Positions 28,421 to 37,896 of a stretch of DNA of 64,000 nucleotides are shown here, in pieces; the stretch's first letter is position 1, and every line of letters starts with the position of its first letter. The DNA lies in the NCBI RefSeq assembly GCF_017826695.1, contig NZ_JAFFZW010000015.1:18492-82491 (forward strand). Direction: 5' to 3'. The notes under the pieces were generated by a model. The model did no database searches. It saw only the letters and a program-made list of their open reading frames with translations, and was not told where the DNA came from. This DNA comes from Pseudomonas alliivorans. GTDB taxonomy: Bacteria > Pseudomonadota > Gammaproteobacteria > Pseudomonadales > Pseudomonadaceae. A program made the position numbers and the translations under genes.

Positions 28421-29860
28421 ATGCACGCACATTTGATCAAGCTGTTGAGCCTGTCCAGCCTCACCGCCGCGCTGATGGCCGCCGCCGGTGTCGCTCGGGC
28501 AGACGACTCGAAAGCGCCGACCTTTACCGCCGAGCCCTGCTGCAGCCTGTGCCCGGCTGCGCACGACGCGAAAAACTACACCACGCGCTATCAGCAAAAC
28601 TTCACCACGCTGGTACAGGCCCAAGGCGACTGGCTGTTCCGTACCCAGGAAGACCTGCGTACTGAATTCGACACCACGCCTGCCGGCTACCGCCGCATGA
28701 AAGAACTGCATGATGCATTCAAGAGCAAGGGCGTCGAGCTGGTGGTGGTCTATCAGCCGACTCGCGGCCTGGTGGATCGCAACAAGCTGTTCCCGGCCGA
28801 ACGCGACAAGTACGACTACGACAAGGCGCTGAAAAACTATCAGGCCATGCTCGGTCGCTTCAGCAAGATGGGCTACTGGGTGCCCGACCTGTCACCGCTC
28901 ACCAACGAACAGCAGGCGCACGACTTCTACTTCCGAGGCGACCAGCACTGGACGCCTTACGGCGCACAACGCACGGCGAAGATCGTGGCCGAGACCGTGA
29001 AGAAAGTCCCAGGCTACGCGGACATTCCCAAGCGTGAATTCGAAAGCCACATTTCCGGGCGCATGGGCAAGACCGGCACACTGCACAACATGGCCGGCCA
29101 GTTGTGCGGCACCAGTTATGCCATCCAGTACATGGACCAGTTCAGCACCGAGCCGAAAGGCGAGGCCGGTGACGGCGATCTGTTCGGCGATTCCGGCAAC
29201 CCGGAAATCACCCTGGTCGGCACCAGCCACAGCGGCAAGAACTACAACTTCGGTGGCTTCCTGCAGGAATACCTCAGCGCCGACGTGCTGAACGTGGCGT
29301 TCCCCGGCGGTGGCCTGGAAGGTTCGATGCTTCAGTATCTGGGCAGCGAAGACTTCCAGAAGCGTCCACCGAAGATTCTCATCTGGGAATTCTCGCCGCT
29401 GTATCGCCTGGATCAAGAAACCATCTATCGCCAGATGATGGCGCTGCTGGACAACGGTTGCGAAGGCAAGCCGGCGGTCATGAGCGCCAGCACCACCCTG
29501 AAGCCGGGCAACAACGAAGTGCTGGTCAACGGCAAGAACGGCATCAAGGACATTCGCAACAGCAACAACCAGATCGATATCCGTTTCGACGACACCTCCG
29601 TGAAAGTCCTTCAGGCCAGGCTCTGGTACATGAACGGTCGTCACGAAGACCTGAAAATCGAAAAACCGGAAACCTCTGACACCGATGGACGTTTCGCCTT
29701 TGAATTGCGCGAAGACGAGGACTGGGCTGATCAGCAGTTGCTGGCCCTCGAGATCCAGGGACCGGAAGCAGGAGCAGAACCACAGAAAGTCGAAGCGAAA
29801 GTATGCAAACGCAACGTGTTCCCGAGCGCTGCGAAACACACCGCTCAAGCCGGACTATGA
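28421..29860 (+). CDS. algX: Alginate O-acetyltransferase AlgX
   Basis: This 479-residue periplasmic protein transfers acetyl groups to mannuronate. The start at 28421 follows GAGGAAGGG and puts the catalytic triad at D174, H176 (GDQHWTP) and S269 (GTSHSG), the published AlgX positions. A signal peptide (cleavage near VARA-DD), the SGNH-like domain and a C-terminal carbohydrate-binding module (from about residue 345) are in the expected order. An upstream in-frame ATG at 28403 overlaps the algG stop but has no clear ribosome site. Confidence 0.96.
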   Translation: MHAHLIKLLSLSSLTAALMAAAGVARADDSKAPTFTAEPCCSLCPAAHDAKNYTTRYQQNFTTLVQAQGDWLFRTQEDLRTEFDTTPAGYRRMKELHDAFKSKGVELVVVYQPTRGLVDRNKLFPAERDKYDYDKALKNYQAMLGRFSKMGYWVPDLSPLTNEQQAHDFYFRGDQHWTPYGAQRTAKIVAETVKKVPGYADIPKREFESHISGRMGKTGTLHNMAGQLCGTSYAIQYMDQFSTEPKGEAGDGDLFGDSGNPEITLVGTSHSGKNYNFGGFLQEYLSADVLNVAFPGGGLEGSMLQYLGSEDFQKRPPKILIWEFSPLYRLDQETIYRQMMALLDNGCEGKPAVMSASTTLKPGNNEVLVNGKNGIKDIRNSNNQIDIRFDDTSVKVLQARLWYMNGRHEDLKIEKPETSDTDGRFAFELREDEDWADQQLLALEIQGPEAGAEPQKVEAKVCKRNVFPSAAKHTAQAGL

Positions 29861-29868
29861 GGTGACAT

Positions 29869-31002
29869 ATGCAGACTCCGAAACTGATACGCCCTACCCT
29901 GCTGTCGATGGCAATCCTGTCATCGATGGCCTGGGCGATGGGTGCATCCGCAGCCGCGACACTGGTTCCACCCAAGGGTTATGACGCGCCGATCGAAAAA
30001 ATGAAGACCGGTGATCACAACTTCACCTGTGATGCCATTCCCAAGCCATACACCGACAAACTGGTGTTTCGCAGCAAGTACGAAGGCTCCGACAAGGCTC
30101 GCGCCACGCTGAACCTGAAGTCCGAAGAAGCCTTTCGCGATGCGACCAAGGACATCACCACCCTTGAACGTGGCGTCAGCAAAGTCGTGATGCAGTACAT
30201 GCGCGACGGTCGTCCCGAACAGCTCGACTGTGCGCTGAACATGATGACCACCTGGGCCAAGGCCGATGCGCTGGAGTCCCGCGAGTTCAACCACACCGGC
30301 AAGTCGATGCGCAAATGGGCGCTGGGCAGCATGTCGTCGGCGTACCTGCGTTTGAAGTTCTCCGAGTCCAAACCGCTGGCCAACCGTCAGCAGGACGCGC
30401 AGATCATCGAAGCCTGGTTCAGCAAACTGGCCGATCAGGTGGTCAGCGACTGGAGCAATCTGCCGCTGGAAAAAATCAACAACCACTCGTACTGGGCCGC
30501 CTGGTCGGTGATGGCAACGGCTGTCGCCACCAATCGTCAGGACCTGTTCGACTGGGCAGTGAAGGAATTCAAGGTCGCGGCCAATCAGGTGGACAAGGAC
30601 GGCTTCCTGCCTAACGAAATGAAGCGCCGTCAACGCGCCCTGTCGTACCACAACTATGCCCTGCCGCCACTGGCCATGATCGCCAGCTTTGCCCAGGCCA
30701 ACGGTGTGGATCTGCGTCCGGAAAACAACGGTGCCTTGAAGCGACTGGCCGATCGCGTGCTGGCCGGGGTGAAAGATCCTTCGATGTTCGCTGAGCACAA
30801 CGGCGAAAAACAGGACATGACGGACCTGAAGAAGGACCCGAAATTCGCCTGGCTTGAACCGTTCTGCGCGCTCTACACCTGCAACGCCGAAACGCTTGAA
30901 GAGAAACACGAAAAGCAGCCGTTCAAGACGTTCCGTCTGGGCGGCGACCTGACCAAGGTCTACGACCCGTCTCATGAAAAAGGTGACAAGGATGGTTCCT
31001 GA
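29869..31002 (+). CDS. algL: Periplasmic alginate lyase AlgL
   Basis: This 377-residue PL5-family lyase degrades misdirected periplasmic alginate by beta-elimination. A signal peptide (cleavage near SAAA, residue 30) precedes an alpha/alpha barrel with the signature N204-N-H-S-Y-W209 carrying the catalytic His, and the RRQRALSYHNYALPPL segment carrying the conserved Arg/Tyr. It starts 8 bases after algX with GAGGTGA upstream. Two hairpins follow before algI. Confidence 0.97.
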   Translation: MQTPKLIRPTLLSMAILSSMAWAMGASAAATLVPPKGYDAPIEKMKTGDHNFTCDAIPKPYTDKLVFRSKYEGSDKARATLNLKSEEAFRDATKDITTLERGVSKVVMQYMRDGRPEQLDCALNMMTTWAKADALESREFNHTGKSMRKWALGSMSSAYLRLKFSESKPLANRQQDAQIIEAWFSKLADQVVSDWSNLPLEKINNHSYWAAWSVMATAVATNRQDLFDWAVKEFKVAANQVDKDGFLPNEMKRRQRALSYHNYALPPLAMIASFAQANGVDLRPENNGALKRLADRVLAGVKDPSMFAEHNGEKQDMTDLKKDPKFAWLEPFCALYTCNAETLEEKHEKQPFKTFRLGGDLTKVYDPSHEKGDKDGS

Positions 31003-31030
31003 TTCGGTGACGTGATGCCTTGAGTGGCGG

Positions 31031-31084
31031 GAGCCGATCCATCGGCTCGCGCAGTGATTCACCCCCCTGTTTTCGATGGGGGGT
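31031..31084 (+). terminator. Paired hairpins between algL and algI
   Basis: GAGCCGAT/ATCGGCTC (31031-31048) and ACCCCCC/GGGGGGT (31061-31067 with 31078-31084) form two adjacent stems inside the operon. Neither has a proper U-tract, so they are more likely processing or attenuation elements than full stops. Confidence 0.6.
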
Positions 31085-31132
31085 TTGGGGGGGCTTTGGG
31101 CCCTTGAATGTTGGACAAACGGAGAGATAAGG

Positions 31133-32689
31133 ATGGTTTTCTCATCCAACGTGTTCCTGTTCCTGTTCTTGCCGATCTTCCTCGGCTTGTACTACCTGAG
31201 CGGGCAACGCTATCGCAATCTGCTGCTGCTGATCGCCAGCTATATCTTCTACGCCTGGTGGCGTGTGGACTTCCTGGCACTGTTCATAGGCGTCACCGTC
31301 TGGAACTACTGGATCGGCCTCAGGGTGGGCGCAGCAGGCGTGCGGACCAAACCGGCACAGCGCTGGCTGCTGCTCGGCGTGGTGGTGGACCTGGGTATTC
31401 TGGGCTACTTCAAATACGCGAACTTCGGCGTGGACAGCATCAACGCGGCCATGACCTCCATGGGTCTGGAACCGTTCATCCTGACGCACGTGCTGTTGCC
31501 GATCGGTATCTCGTTCTACGTGTTCGAGTCCATCAGCTACATCATCGATGTGTATCGCGGCGATACCCCGGCGACCCGCAACCTGATCGACTTTGCAGCG
31601 TTCGTGGCGATTTTCCCGCACCTGATCGCAGGCCCTGTGTTGCGCTTCCGCGACCTGGCCGATCAGTTCAACAACCGCACGCACACGCTGGACAAGTTCT
31701 CCGAAGGTGCCACCCGCTTCATGCAGGGCTTCATCAAGAAAGTGTTCATCGCCGACACCCTCGCGGTGGTGGCGGACCACTGCTTCGCCCTGCAAAACCC
31801 GACCACTGGCGATGCCTGGCTCGGCGCGCTGGCGTACACCGCACAGCTGTATTTCGACTTCTCCGGTTACAGCGACATGGCCATCGGTCTGGGTCTGATG
31901 ATGGGTTTCCGCTTCATGGAAAACTTCAAACAGCCTTATATCAGCCAGTCGATCACCGAGTTCTGGCGTCGCTGGCACATCAGCCTCTCGACCTGGCTGC
32001 GTGACTACCTCTACATCACGCTGGGCGGCAACCGGGGCGGCAAGGTCGCGACCTACCGCAACCTGTTCCTGACCATGCTGCTGGGCGGTCTCTGGCACGG
32101 CGCCAATGTCACCTACATCATCTGGGGTGCCTGGCACGGCATGTGGCTGGCGATCGAAAAAGCGCTGGGCATCAACACCAAGCCTTACAGCTTCAACGTG
32201 ATTCGCTGGGCACTGACCTTCCTGCTGGTGGTGATTGGCTGGGTGATCTTCCGCGCAGAAAACCTGCACGTCGCGGGCCGTATGTACGGCGCGATGTTCA
32301 GCTTCGGCGAGTGGGAACTGTCCGAACTCAACCGTGCAAGCCTCACTGGTCTGCAGGTGGCGACGCTGGTTCTGGCCTACGCGACCCTGGCGTTCTTCGG
32401 TCTGCGTGACTTCTACCAGAACCGTCAGGCCGACGATGGCAAGAGCGCCAAGGCCGACGGCCCTGCCACTGCACAACCGGGCACCATCAAGGCTGTTCCT
32501 GGCGACGCACCCGGCAGCCTGCATCTGCCTGGCTATACCGTAGGCAGCGAAGCGCAGGTTCAACCGGCCTACTGGGTTGCCGACTGGCCCCGCTACGCCA
32601 TGCGCGCGCTGATCCTGATGCTGTTCGTTGCTTCGATTCTCAAACTTTCGGCGCAGAGCTTCTCGCCGTTCCTTTACTTCCAGTTCTGA
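31133..32689 (+). CDS. algI: MBOAT-family alginate O-acetylation protein AlgI
   Basis: This 518-residue polytopic inner-membrane protein (MBOAT family) is thought to pass acetyl groups from the cytosol to AlgJ/AlgX in the periplasm. The start MVFSSNVFLFLFLPIFLGLYYL follows GGAGAGATAAGG. The MBOAT core with FWRRWHISLSTWLRDYLYI and the conserved His-containing GGLWHGANVTYIIWGAWHG is clear. The gene is separated from algL by 130 bases with two hairpins. Confidence 0.96.
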   Translation: MVFSSNVFLFLFLPIFLGLYYLSGQRYRNLLLLIASYIFYAWWRVDFLALFIGVTVWNYWIGLRVGAAGVRTKPAQRWLLLGVVVDLGILGYFKYANFGVDSINAAMTSMGLEPFILTHVLLPIGISFYVFESISYIIDVYRGDTPATRNLIDFAAFVAIFPHLIAGPVLRFRDLADQFNNRTHTLDKFSEGATRFMQGFIKKVFIADTLAVVADHCFALQNPTTGDAWLGALAYTAQLYFDFSGYSDMAIGLGLMMGFRFMENFKQPYISQSITEFWRRWHISLSTWLRDYLYITLGGNRGGKVATYRNLFLTMLLGGLWHGANVTYIIWGAWHGMWLAIEKALGINTKPYSFNVIRWALTFLLVVIGWVIFRAENLHVAGRMYGAMFSFGEWELSELNRASLTGLQVATLVLAYATLAFFGLRDFYQNRQADDGKSAKADGPATAQPGTIKAVPGDAPGSLHLPGYTVGSEAQVQPAYWVADWPRYAMRALILMLFVASILKLSAQSFSPFLYFQF

Positions 32690-32699
32690 GGAGCCTGAC

Positions 32700-33875
32700 A
32701 TGACCCGTTCATTACGAATCCTCTACATCGCCATCTTCCTGGGTCTGCTGCTGATCCTGGGCGCCTGGTCGCTGCGCAGCTTCAGCACGTTCTCGACTTC
32801 GGCCGAGACCACCGTGCTCAACGGCAAGTGGACCAAGGCGGCGGAAACCCATTACGACGATGAGTTTCCGATCAAGCGCCTGGGCACCAACCTCTGGGCG
32901 GCGCTGGACTACAAGCTGTTCAACGAAGGCCGTCCGGGCGTGGTGCTCGGCAAGGACCAGTGGCTGTACACCGATGAAGAGTTCGATGCCGTTGCCAACG
33001 GCGAGCAGAACGAAGCGGACAACCTGGCGTTGATCCAGGGCGTACGTGACGCGCTGGAAAAACAGGGCACCAAACTGGTTCTGGCCATCGTTCCGGCCAA
33101 AACCCGTCTGTACCCGGAACACATCGGTGACAACAAGCCGGCCAGCCTGCACACCGATCTGTATCAACAGTTCCACGCGCAGGTCGCCAAGGCCGGGATC
33201 TTCGCACCGGATCTGTTGGCACCGTTGCAGGCTGCCAAGCAGAAAGGCCAAGTCTTCCTGCGCACCGATACGCACTGGACGCCGATGGGTGCCGAAGTGG
33301 CCGCACAGCAATTGGGTGTAGCCATCGCCCAGAAGACGCCACTGGAAGGCGAGCCCGAGCAGTTCGTCACCCAGGCCAAGGGCAGCGAGCAGTACAAGGG
33401 CGACCTGACCACGTTCCTGCCGCTGGATCCGCTGTTCAGCAACATGCTGCCCAAGCCTGACGAGCTGCAACAGCGCAGCACCGATCCGGTTCAGGGCGAA
33501 CCGGCCGGCGACGACGCCTTGTTCGCAGACAGCGACATCCCGGTCGGTCTGGTTGGCACCAGCTACAGCGCCAACCCGAACTGGAACTTCGTGGGTGCGC
33601 TGAAAGAAGCCCTGCGCAGCGACGTCGTCAACTACGCCGAAGACGGCCATGGCCCGATTCTGCCGATGCTCAAGTACCTGCAGACCGACGCCTTCAAGAA
33701 CACTCCGCCGCAAGTGGTCATCTGGGAATTTCCCGAGCGCTACCTGCCGGCTCACAACGACCTTGGCGAGTTCGATCAGCAGTGGATCGCCGAGCTGAAA
33801 AAATCGCGAAATACCCAAGATAACGTGGCGTTGAACGCCAACCCATCCGAGTCGCCCAACCGGGCGCAAAACTGA
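32700..33875 (+). CDS. algJ: Alginate O-acetylase AlgJ
   Basis: This 391-residue SGNH-like protein is anchored by an uncleaved or inefficiently cleaved N-terminal hydrophobic segment (residues 5-25). The start at 32700, behind GAGGAGCC, sets the triad at D190, H192 (TDTHWTP) and S288 (GTSYS), matching the known AlgJ numbering. It has acetylesterase chemistry but lacks the AlgX carbohydrate-binding module, consistent with an acetyl relay from AlgI to AlgX. Confidence 0.96.
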   Translation: MTRSLRILYIAIFLGLLLILGAWSLRSFSTFSTSAETTVLNGKWTKAAETHYDDEFPIKRLGTNLWAALDYKLFNEGRPGVVLGKDQWLYTDEEFDAVANGEQNEADNLALIQGVRDALEKQGTKLVLAIVPAKTRLYPEHIGDNKPASLHTDLYQQFHAQVAKAGIFAPDLLAPLQAAKQKGQVFLRTDTHWTPMGAEVAAQQLGVAIAQKTPLEGEPEQFVTQAKGSEQYKGDLTTFLPLDPLFSNMLPKPDELQQRSTDPVQGEPAGDDALFADSDIPVGLVGTSYSANPNWNFVGALKEALRSDVVNYAEDGHGPILPMLKYLQTDAFKNTPPQVVIWEFPERYLPAHNDLGEFDQQWIAELKKSRNTQDNVALNANPSESPNRAQN

Positions 33876-33887
33876 GAGGACTGACTC

Positions 33888-34556
33888 ATGACCCAACACA
33901 CGACTGCAAACCGTTCGAACAAGAATCGTTTCTTCAAAACCTGCGCACTGGCCGCAGGCCTGGGCCTGATGTCCCTGCAAGCCTTCGCAGGTGACTCCGC
34001 CCTGTACGGCCCGACCGCGCCGAAAGGCTCGACCTTCGTGCGTGTCTACAACGCCAGCAACGCTGAAATCAGCGCCAGCGTCGGCAACACCAACATGAAT
34101 GAAGTCGCGCCACTGGGCAGCACCGCGTTCAGCTTCATGCCACAGGGCGACTACACCGCCAAGCTGGGCAGCCAGAGCGTGCCGGTGAAACTGGCAGGCG
34201 ATCACTATTACACCCTGGTCAACAACGCCAGCGGCAAACCGCAACTGATCGAAGAACCACCGTTCAAGAACAAGCAGAAATCCCTGGTTCGCGTGCAGAA
34301 CCTCAGCGACAAGGCACTGACTCTGAAAACCGCCGACGGCAAGACCGATGTGGTCAAGGCTGTGGCAGCCAAAGGCACCGGCGAGCGTGAAATCAACCCG
34401 GTCAAAGTCAGTCTGGCGCTGTACGACGGCGACAAGAAAGTCACCGATGTGAAACCTGTGGCCCTGGAGCGTGGCGAAGCCGCTGTTCTGTACATCACCG
34501 GCAGTGGCAGCAGCCTCTCGCCAGTGTGGGTCAAGCCACCGGTAGCAACCCGCTAA
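33888..34556 (+). CDS. algF: Alginate O-acetylation periplasmic protein AlgF
   Basis: This 222-residue periplasmic protein is required for alginate acetylation, without a recognisable catalytic site. The signal peptide ends near LQAFA-GDSAL (residue 36). The mature part looks like two consecutive beta-sandwich-like units (TFVRVYNASNAEISASVG and LVRVQNLSDKALTLKTADG). It starts 12 bases after algJ with GAGGACTG upstream. Confidence 0.95.
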   Translation: MTQHTTANRSNKNRFFKTCALAAGLGLMSLQAFAGDSALYGPTAPKGSTFVRVYNASNAEISASVGNTNMNEVAPLGSTAFSFMPQGDYTAKLGSQSVPVKLAGDHYYTLVNNASGKPQLIEEPPFKNKQKSLVRVQNLSDKALTLKTADGKTDVVKAVAAKGTGEREINPVKVSLALYDGDKKVTDVKPVALERGEAAVLYITGSGSSLSPVWVKPPVATR

Positions 34557-34565
34557 AGGATAAAG

Positions 34566-34600
34566 CTGGCCGGTTCATGGCGCAGTCCTGAACCGGCCGG
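34566..34600 (+). terminator. Hairpin between algF and algA
   Basis: CTGGCCGGTTCA (34566-34577) pairs with TGAACCGGCCGG (34589-34600), a 12-bp stem with one G.U. It lacks a U-tract and sits 9 bases after the algF stop, inside the operon. It may partly decouple algA, whose product is also needed for other GDP-mannose-dependent polymers. Confidence 0.65.
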
Positions 34601-34672
34601 TGCGGAACAAGAAAAAGACAGAAACGACAGACAGCACGTACAGCCCATATTGAATGCTATTGGAGAAATAAA

Positions 34673-36124
34673 ATGATTCCAGTGATCTTGTCAGGTGGTA
34701 GCGGTTCACGACTCTGGCCGCTTTCGCGCAAGCAGTTCCCCAAACAGTTCCTGGCACTGACCGGCGACCAGACCCTGTTCCAGCAAACGCTGCAACGTCT
34801 GGTGTTCGACGGCATGCAGGAGCCGATCGTGGTCTGCAACAAGGAACACCGTTTCATCGTCAGCGAGCAACTCGCAGCCTTGAAACTGGAAACCCAGGCG
34901 ATTCTCATGGAACCGTTCGGTCGCAACACTGCGCCGGCCGTGGCCCTGACCGCCATGAAACTGGTCAACGAAGGTAACGACGGTCTGATGCTGGTGCTGC
35001 CGGCCGACCACGTGATCGAAGACCAGAAAGCGCTGCAACGCGCTTTGGCACTGGCAACCGTAGCCGCCGAGCGTGGCGAAATGGTGCTGTTCGGCGTACC
35101 GGCCAACAAACCGGAAACCGGTTACGGCTACATCAAATCCACCGCTGACGCACTGCTGCCGGAAGGCGTGAGCCGCGTGTCGCAGTTCGTCGAAAAGCCT
35201 GACGAAAAACGCGCCAACGAGTTTGTCGAAGCCGGCGGTTACTACTGGAACAGCGGCATGTTCCTGTTCCGCGCCAGCCGCTTCCTGGAAGAGCTGAAAA
35301 AGCACGATCCGGACATCTACGACACCTGCCTGCTGACCCTTGAGCGCAGCGTTCACGATGGCGACGCCGTTGAAATCGACGCCTCCACCTTCGCTTGCTG
35401 CCCGGACAACTCCATCGACTACGCCGTCATGGAAAAAACCCAGCGCGCCTGCGTCGTGCCGCTGTCGGCAGGCTGGAGCGATGTCGGCTGCTGGTCGTCG
35501 CTGTGGGAAGTGAATGCCAAGGATGCCAACGGCAACGTCACCAAAGGCGATGTCGTGATCCAGGACAGCCGCAACTGCATGATCCACGGCAACGGCAAGC
35601 TGGTGTCGGTGATCGGTCTGGACAACATCGTGGTCGTCGAAACCAAGGACGCCATGATGATTGCCCACAAGGACAAGGTTCAGGGCGTCAAGCAGATGGT
35701 CAACACCCTGAACGAACAGGGCCGCACCGAAACCCAGAACCACCTCGAAGTGTATCGTCCGTGGGGTTCGTATGACTCCGTGGACATGGGCGGCCGCTTC
35801 CAGGTCAAGCGCATCTCGGTCAAGCCGGGCGCGTGCCTGTCGCTGCAGATGCACCACCACCGCGCCGAGCACTGGATCGTGGTATCCGGCACTGCGCAGG
35901 TGACCTGTGACGAGAACGTATTCCTGCTCACTGAAAACCAGTCCACCTACATCCCGATCGCTTCGGTCCATCGCCTGAAAAACCCGGGCAAGATTCCATT
36001 GGAAATCATCGAAGTGCAATCGGGCAGCTACCTGGGCGAAGACGACATCGAGCGCTTCGAAGACGTCTACGGCCGCTCGGGCGCACTGGAAGCCGGTGTG
36101 AAGACGCAGACGATTGCGCGTTGA
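34673..36124 (+). CDS. algA: Mannose-6-phosphate isomerase / GDP-mannose pyrophosphorylase
   Basis: This 483-residue bifunctional enzyme isomerises fructose-6-phosphate to mannose-6-phosphate and then makes GDP-mannose from mannose-1-phosphate. The N-terminal pyrophosphorylase domain carries the GTP-binding signature GGSGSRLWPLSRKQFPKQF and the FVEKP motif; the C-terminal cupin-type isomerase domain carries the metal-binding motif QMHHHRAEHW. It is the last alg gene, preceded by TTGGAGAAATAAA. Confidence 0.97.
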   Translation: MIPVILSGGSGSRLWPLSRKQFPKQFLALTGDQTLFQQTLQRLVFDGMQEPIVVCNKEHRFIVSEQLAALKLETQAILMEPFGRNTAPAVALTAMKLVNEGNDGLMLVLPADHVIEDQKALQRALALATVAAERGEMVLFGVPANKPETGYGYIKSTADALLPEGVSRVSQFVEKPDEKRANEFVEAGGYYWNSGMFLFRASRFLEELKKHDPDIYDTCLLTLERSVHDGDAVEIDASTFACCPDNSIDYAVMEKTQRACVVPLSAGWSDVGCWSSLWEVNAKDANGNVTKGDVVIQDSRNCMIHGNGKLVSVIGLDNIVVVETKDAMMIAHKDKVQGVKQMVNTLNEQGRTETQNHLEVYRPWGSYDSVDMGGRFQVKRISVKPGACLSLQMHHHRAEHWIVVSGTAQVTCDENVFLLTENQSTYIPIASVHRLKNPGKIPLEIIEVQSGSYLGEDDIERFEDVYGRSGALEAGVKTQTIAR

Positions 36125-36162
36125 TGAACGGCTAGCAAAAAAACGGTAGTACACCGGCCTCT

Positions 36163-36212
36163 GACAACGTTCTGCGACCCCCATCCGCAGAACGTTGTCG
36201 GGGGCTTTTTTA
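36163..36212 (+). terminator. Rho-independent terminator of the alginate operon
   Basis: GACAACGTTCTGCG (36163-36176) and CGCAGAACGTTGTC (36186-36199) form a perfect 14-bp stem, followed by GGGGGC and a T-run at 36206-36211. It lies 38 bases past algA. Confidence 0.92.
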
Positions 36213-36390
36213 CGCGCGGTCCCGCCACTGAACGCGTCATCCATCGCGGTCACCCTGTAAAGCGGACACTTCGTTTCAACACGCCACTCGTCAACGTGCC
36301 TCTCCAGTCCCTATTGTTTTTGACAGTAGCGGTGCGTTTCCTCTTTTTGCTCTCCTAGTACCCCCTTACCGGATCAAGGAAGATGCAGCC

Positions 36391-37695
36391 ATGAGCACGA
36401 AAGATGGAAAACACAGCGATGTGGACGACACGGCGTCGACAAAAGCGCCGATAGATCCTGCTAATGCAGGCGATGTCGAAGCGGGCGGCTCTCGACACGG
36501 CGGTTCTATTCAAAGCGGCTGCCCGTCTGGAAGTGTCTCCGGTGGTGTTTGCTCACCCCCCACTAACGAGCATCGGTCCACCTGGCAAACGACTTATATC
36601 GGGGGACGCACGTTGCGAATCATGGACTGTATTCTGCCCGGCACCCATGACTCCGGCATGGACAAGGCTGCGCCCTATCAAAACAGTTATGAGACCTGCC
36701 AGGACATTTCTCCGTTTCACCAACTTATCAATGGCATTCGAGTACTGGACCTGCGGGTTGAATTCAAACCCAATGCGACGGACGACCATCGCTTCTCCAT
36801 TTTCCATAGCCTGAATTCAGGCCGAACCATTGGCTACGACATCCTTGACGGCATCAGGATGTTCCGCGACCACAAAGCCCCTACCGGTAATCCCAAAAAA
36901 GAAATCATCATTCTCGACTTTCACCAGTTCAAGAACTTCGACGACGCGGCTCACTCGGAACTTCAGTCGCTCGTCAAATCACGCCTGGGCGCCAGTTTGA
37001 TTCCGAGATGGATGAGTGACCTGACCATTGAACAAATCTGGAACTATGGCGACAAGGGTGTCGTGGTCGCCTACGAAGACGATCGGCGCATCCCGGATTT
37101 CTGGGGCGGCGTCAAACAAAAATGGATAGGCAGCAACACACCTTCCACCGATGAACTGAAGCGTTTCATGGACGGGATAGGGAACCAGACCAAACCCCGG
37201 AATGAGCTATGGTCCATCCAGTGTGCCAAATACAACAAGTTCCCGTTGTATACCCCCGATGATTTTTCCGACAAGATTCGGGAGTGGTTCTTCTCGGGAG
37301 ACCAGGCCTCTTACATTCAGAAGTTTTATATCATCAATACCGACTGGTCGCTGAGGCAGCGCCTCGTGGACAACTGTATCCATGCCAATCGAATCAGAGC
37401 GGAAAGTATGGTTTGGGGTGGCACCATTGATATCCCTCAATCAGAGGATTACACGCTGGCTTTTGCCGCTCGTTACCTGATTGCAAGGCTCAGCAACGGG
37501 CACTGGGCACGAATTCTCAGATTGCCTCCCTCAGCCGCAGAACACGCAACGTTCCAGATAATCAGCACGGCGACCTACTCAACGGAACTGATGCTTCAGT
37601 ACACCGATAATCCGGCGCAATCCATGACTATCAGGACGGGGGACGTCGTGACCTTTACCTTCGTGAATAAAAAGTGGCGAATGATCGGCCCCTGA
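36391..37695 (+). CDS. Phosphatidylinositol-specific phospholipase C X-domain protein
   Basis: This 434-residue protein is recognisable as a PI-PLC X domain: H86 and D87 in PGTHDSGMD, D120-L-R122 in RVLDLRVEF and H139 in SIFHSL align with the two catalytic histidines and the Asp/Arg residues of bacterial PI-PLC. No signal peptide is visible; the first 65 residues are polar, Ser/Gly/Asp-rich and probably disordered. A C-terminal 90-residue beta-rich segment follows the barrel. AAGGAAG precedes the ATG. Substrate and localisation are unknown. Confidence 0.8.
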   Translation: MSTKDGKHSDVDDTASTKAPIDPANAGDVEAGGSRHGGSIQSGCPSGSVSGGVCSPPTNEHRSTWQTTYIGGRTLRIMDCILPGTHDSGMDKAAPYQNSYETCQDISPFHQLINGIRVLDLRVEFKPNATDDHRFSIFHSLNSGRTIGYDILDGIRMFRDHKAPTGNPKKEIIILDFHQFKNFDDAAHSELQSLVKSRLGASLIPRWMSDLTIEQIWNYGDKGVVVAYEDDRRIPDFWGGVKQKWIGSNTPSTDELKRFMDGIGNQTKPRNELWSIQCAKYNKFPLYTPDDFSDKIREWFFSGDQASYIQKFYIINTDWSLRQRLVDNCIHANRIRAESMVWGGTIDIPQSEDYTLAFAARYLIARLSNGHWARILRLPPSAAEHATFQIISTATYSTELMLQYTDNPAQSMTIRTGDVVTFTFVNKKWRMIGP

Positions 37696-37896
37696 GGTCA
37701 CCGCACCCTCAACACTTGAAATCAAGGAGCAAGATAGGCATCCCCGGCCTTTTCCTCCTGTTTCCTGCAGCAGGCAACAGGAGGATCGCTTCAAGCCTTG
37801 CCAGACATAACGGGAAAAGACACGGCGACGCATTGGCAAACCTCTATCGGCTTTCTGTACGATGTCCGGCAATGCCTCACGCTGGAGACCCGCTGC

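Noticed and set aside
36210..36390. Search for a hrp box (GGAACC-N15/16-CCAC) upstream of the PI-PLC gene
   Set aside because: No such motif is present, so I do not claim HrpL control.
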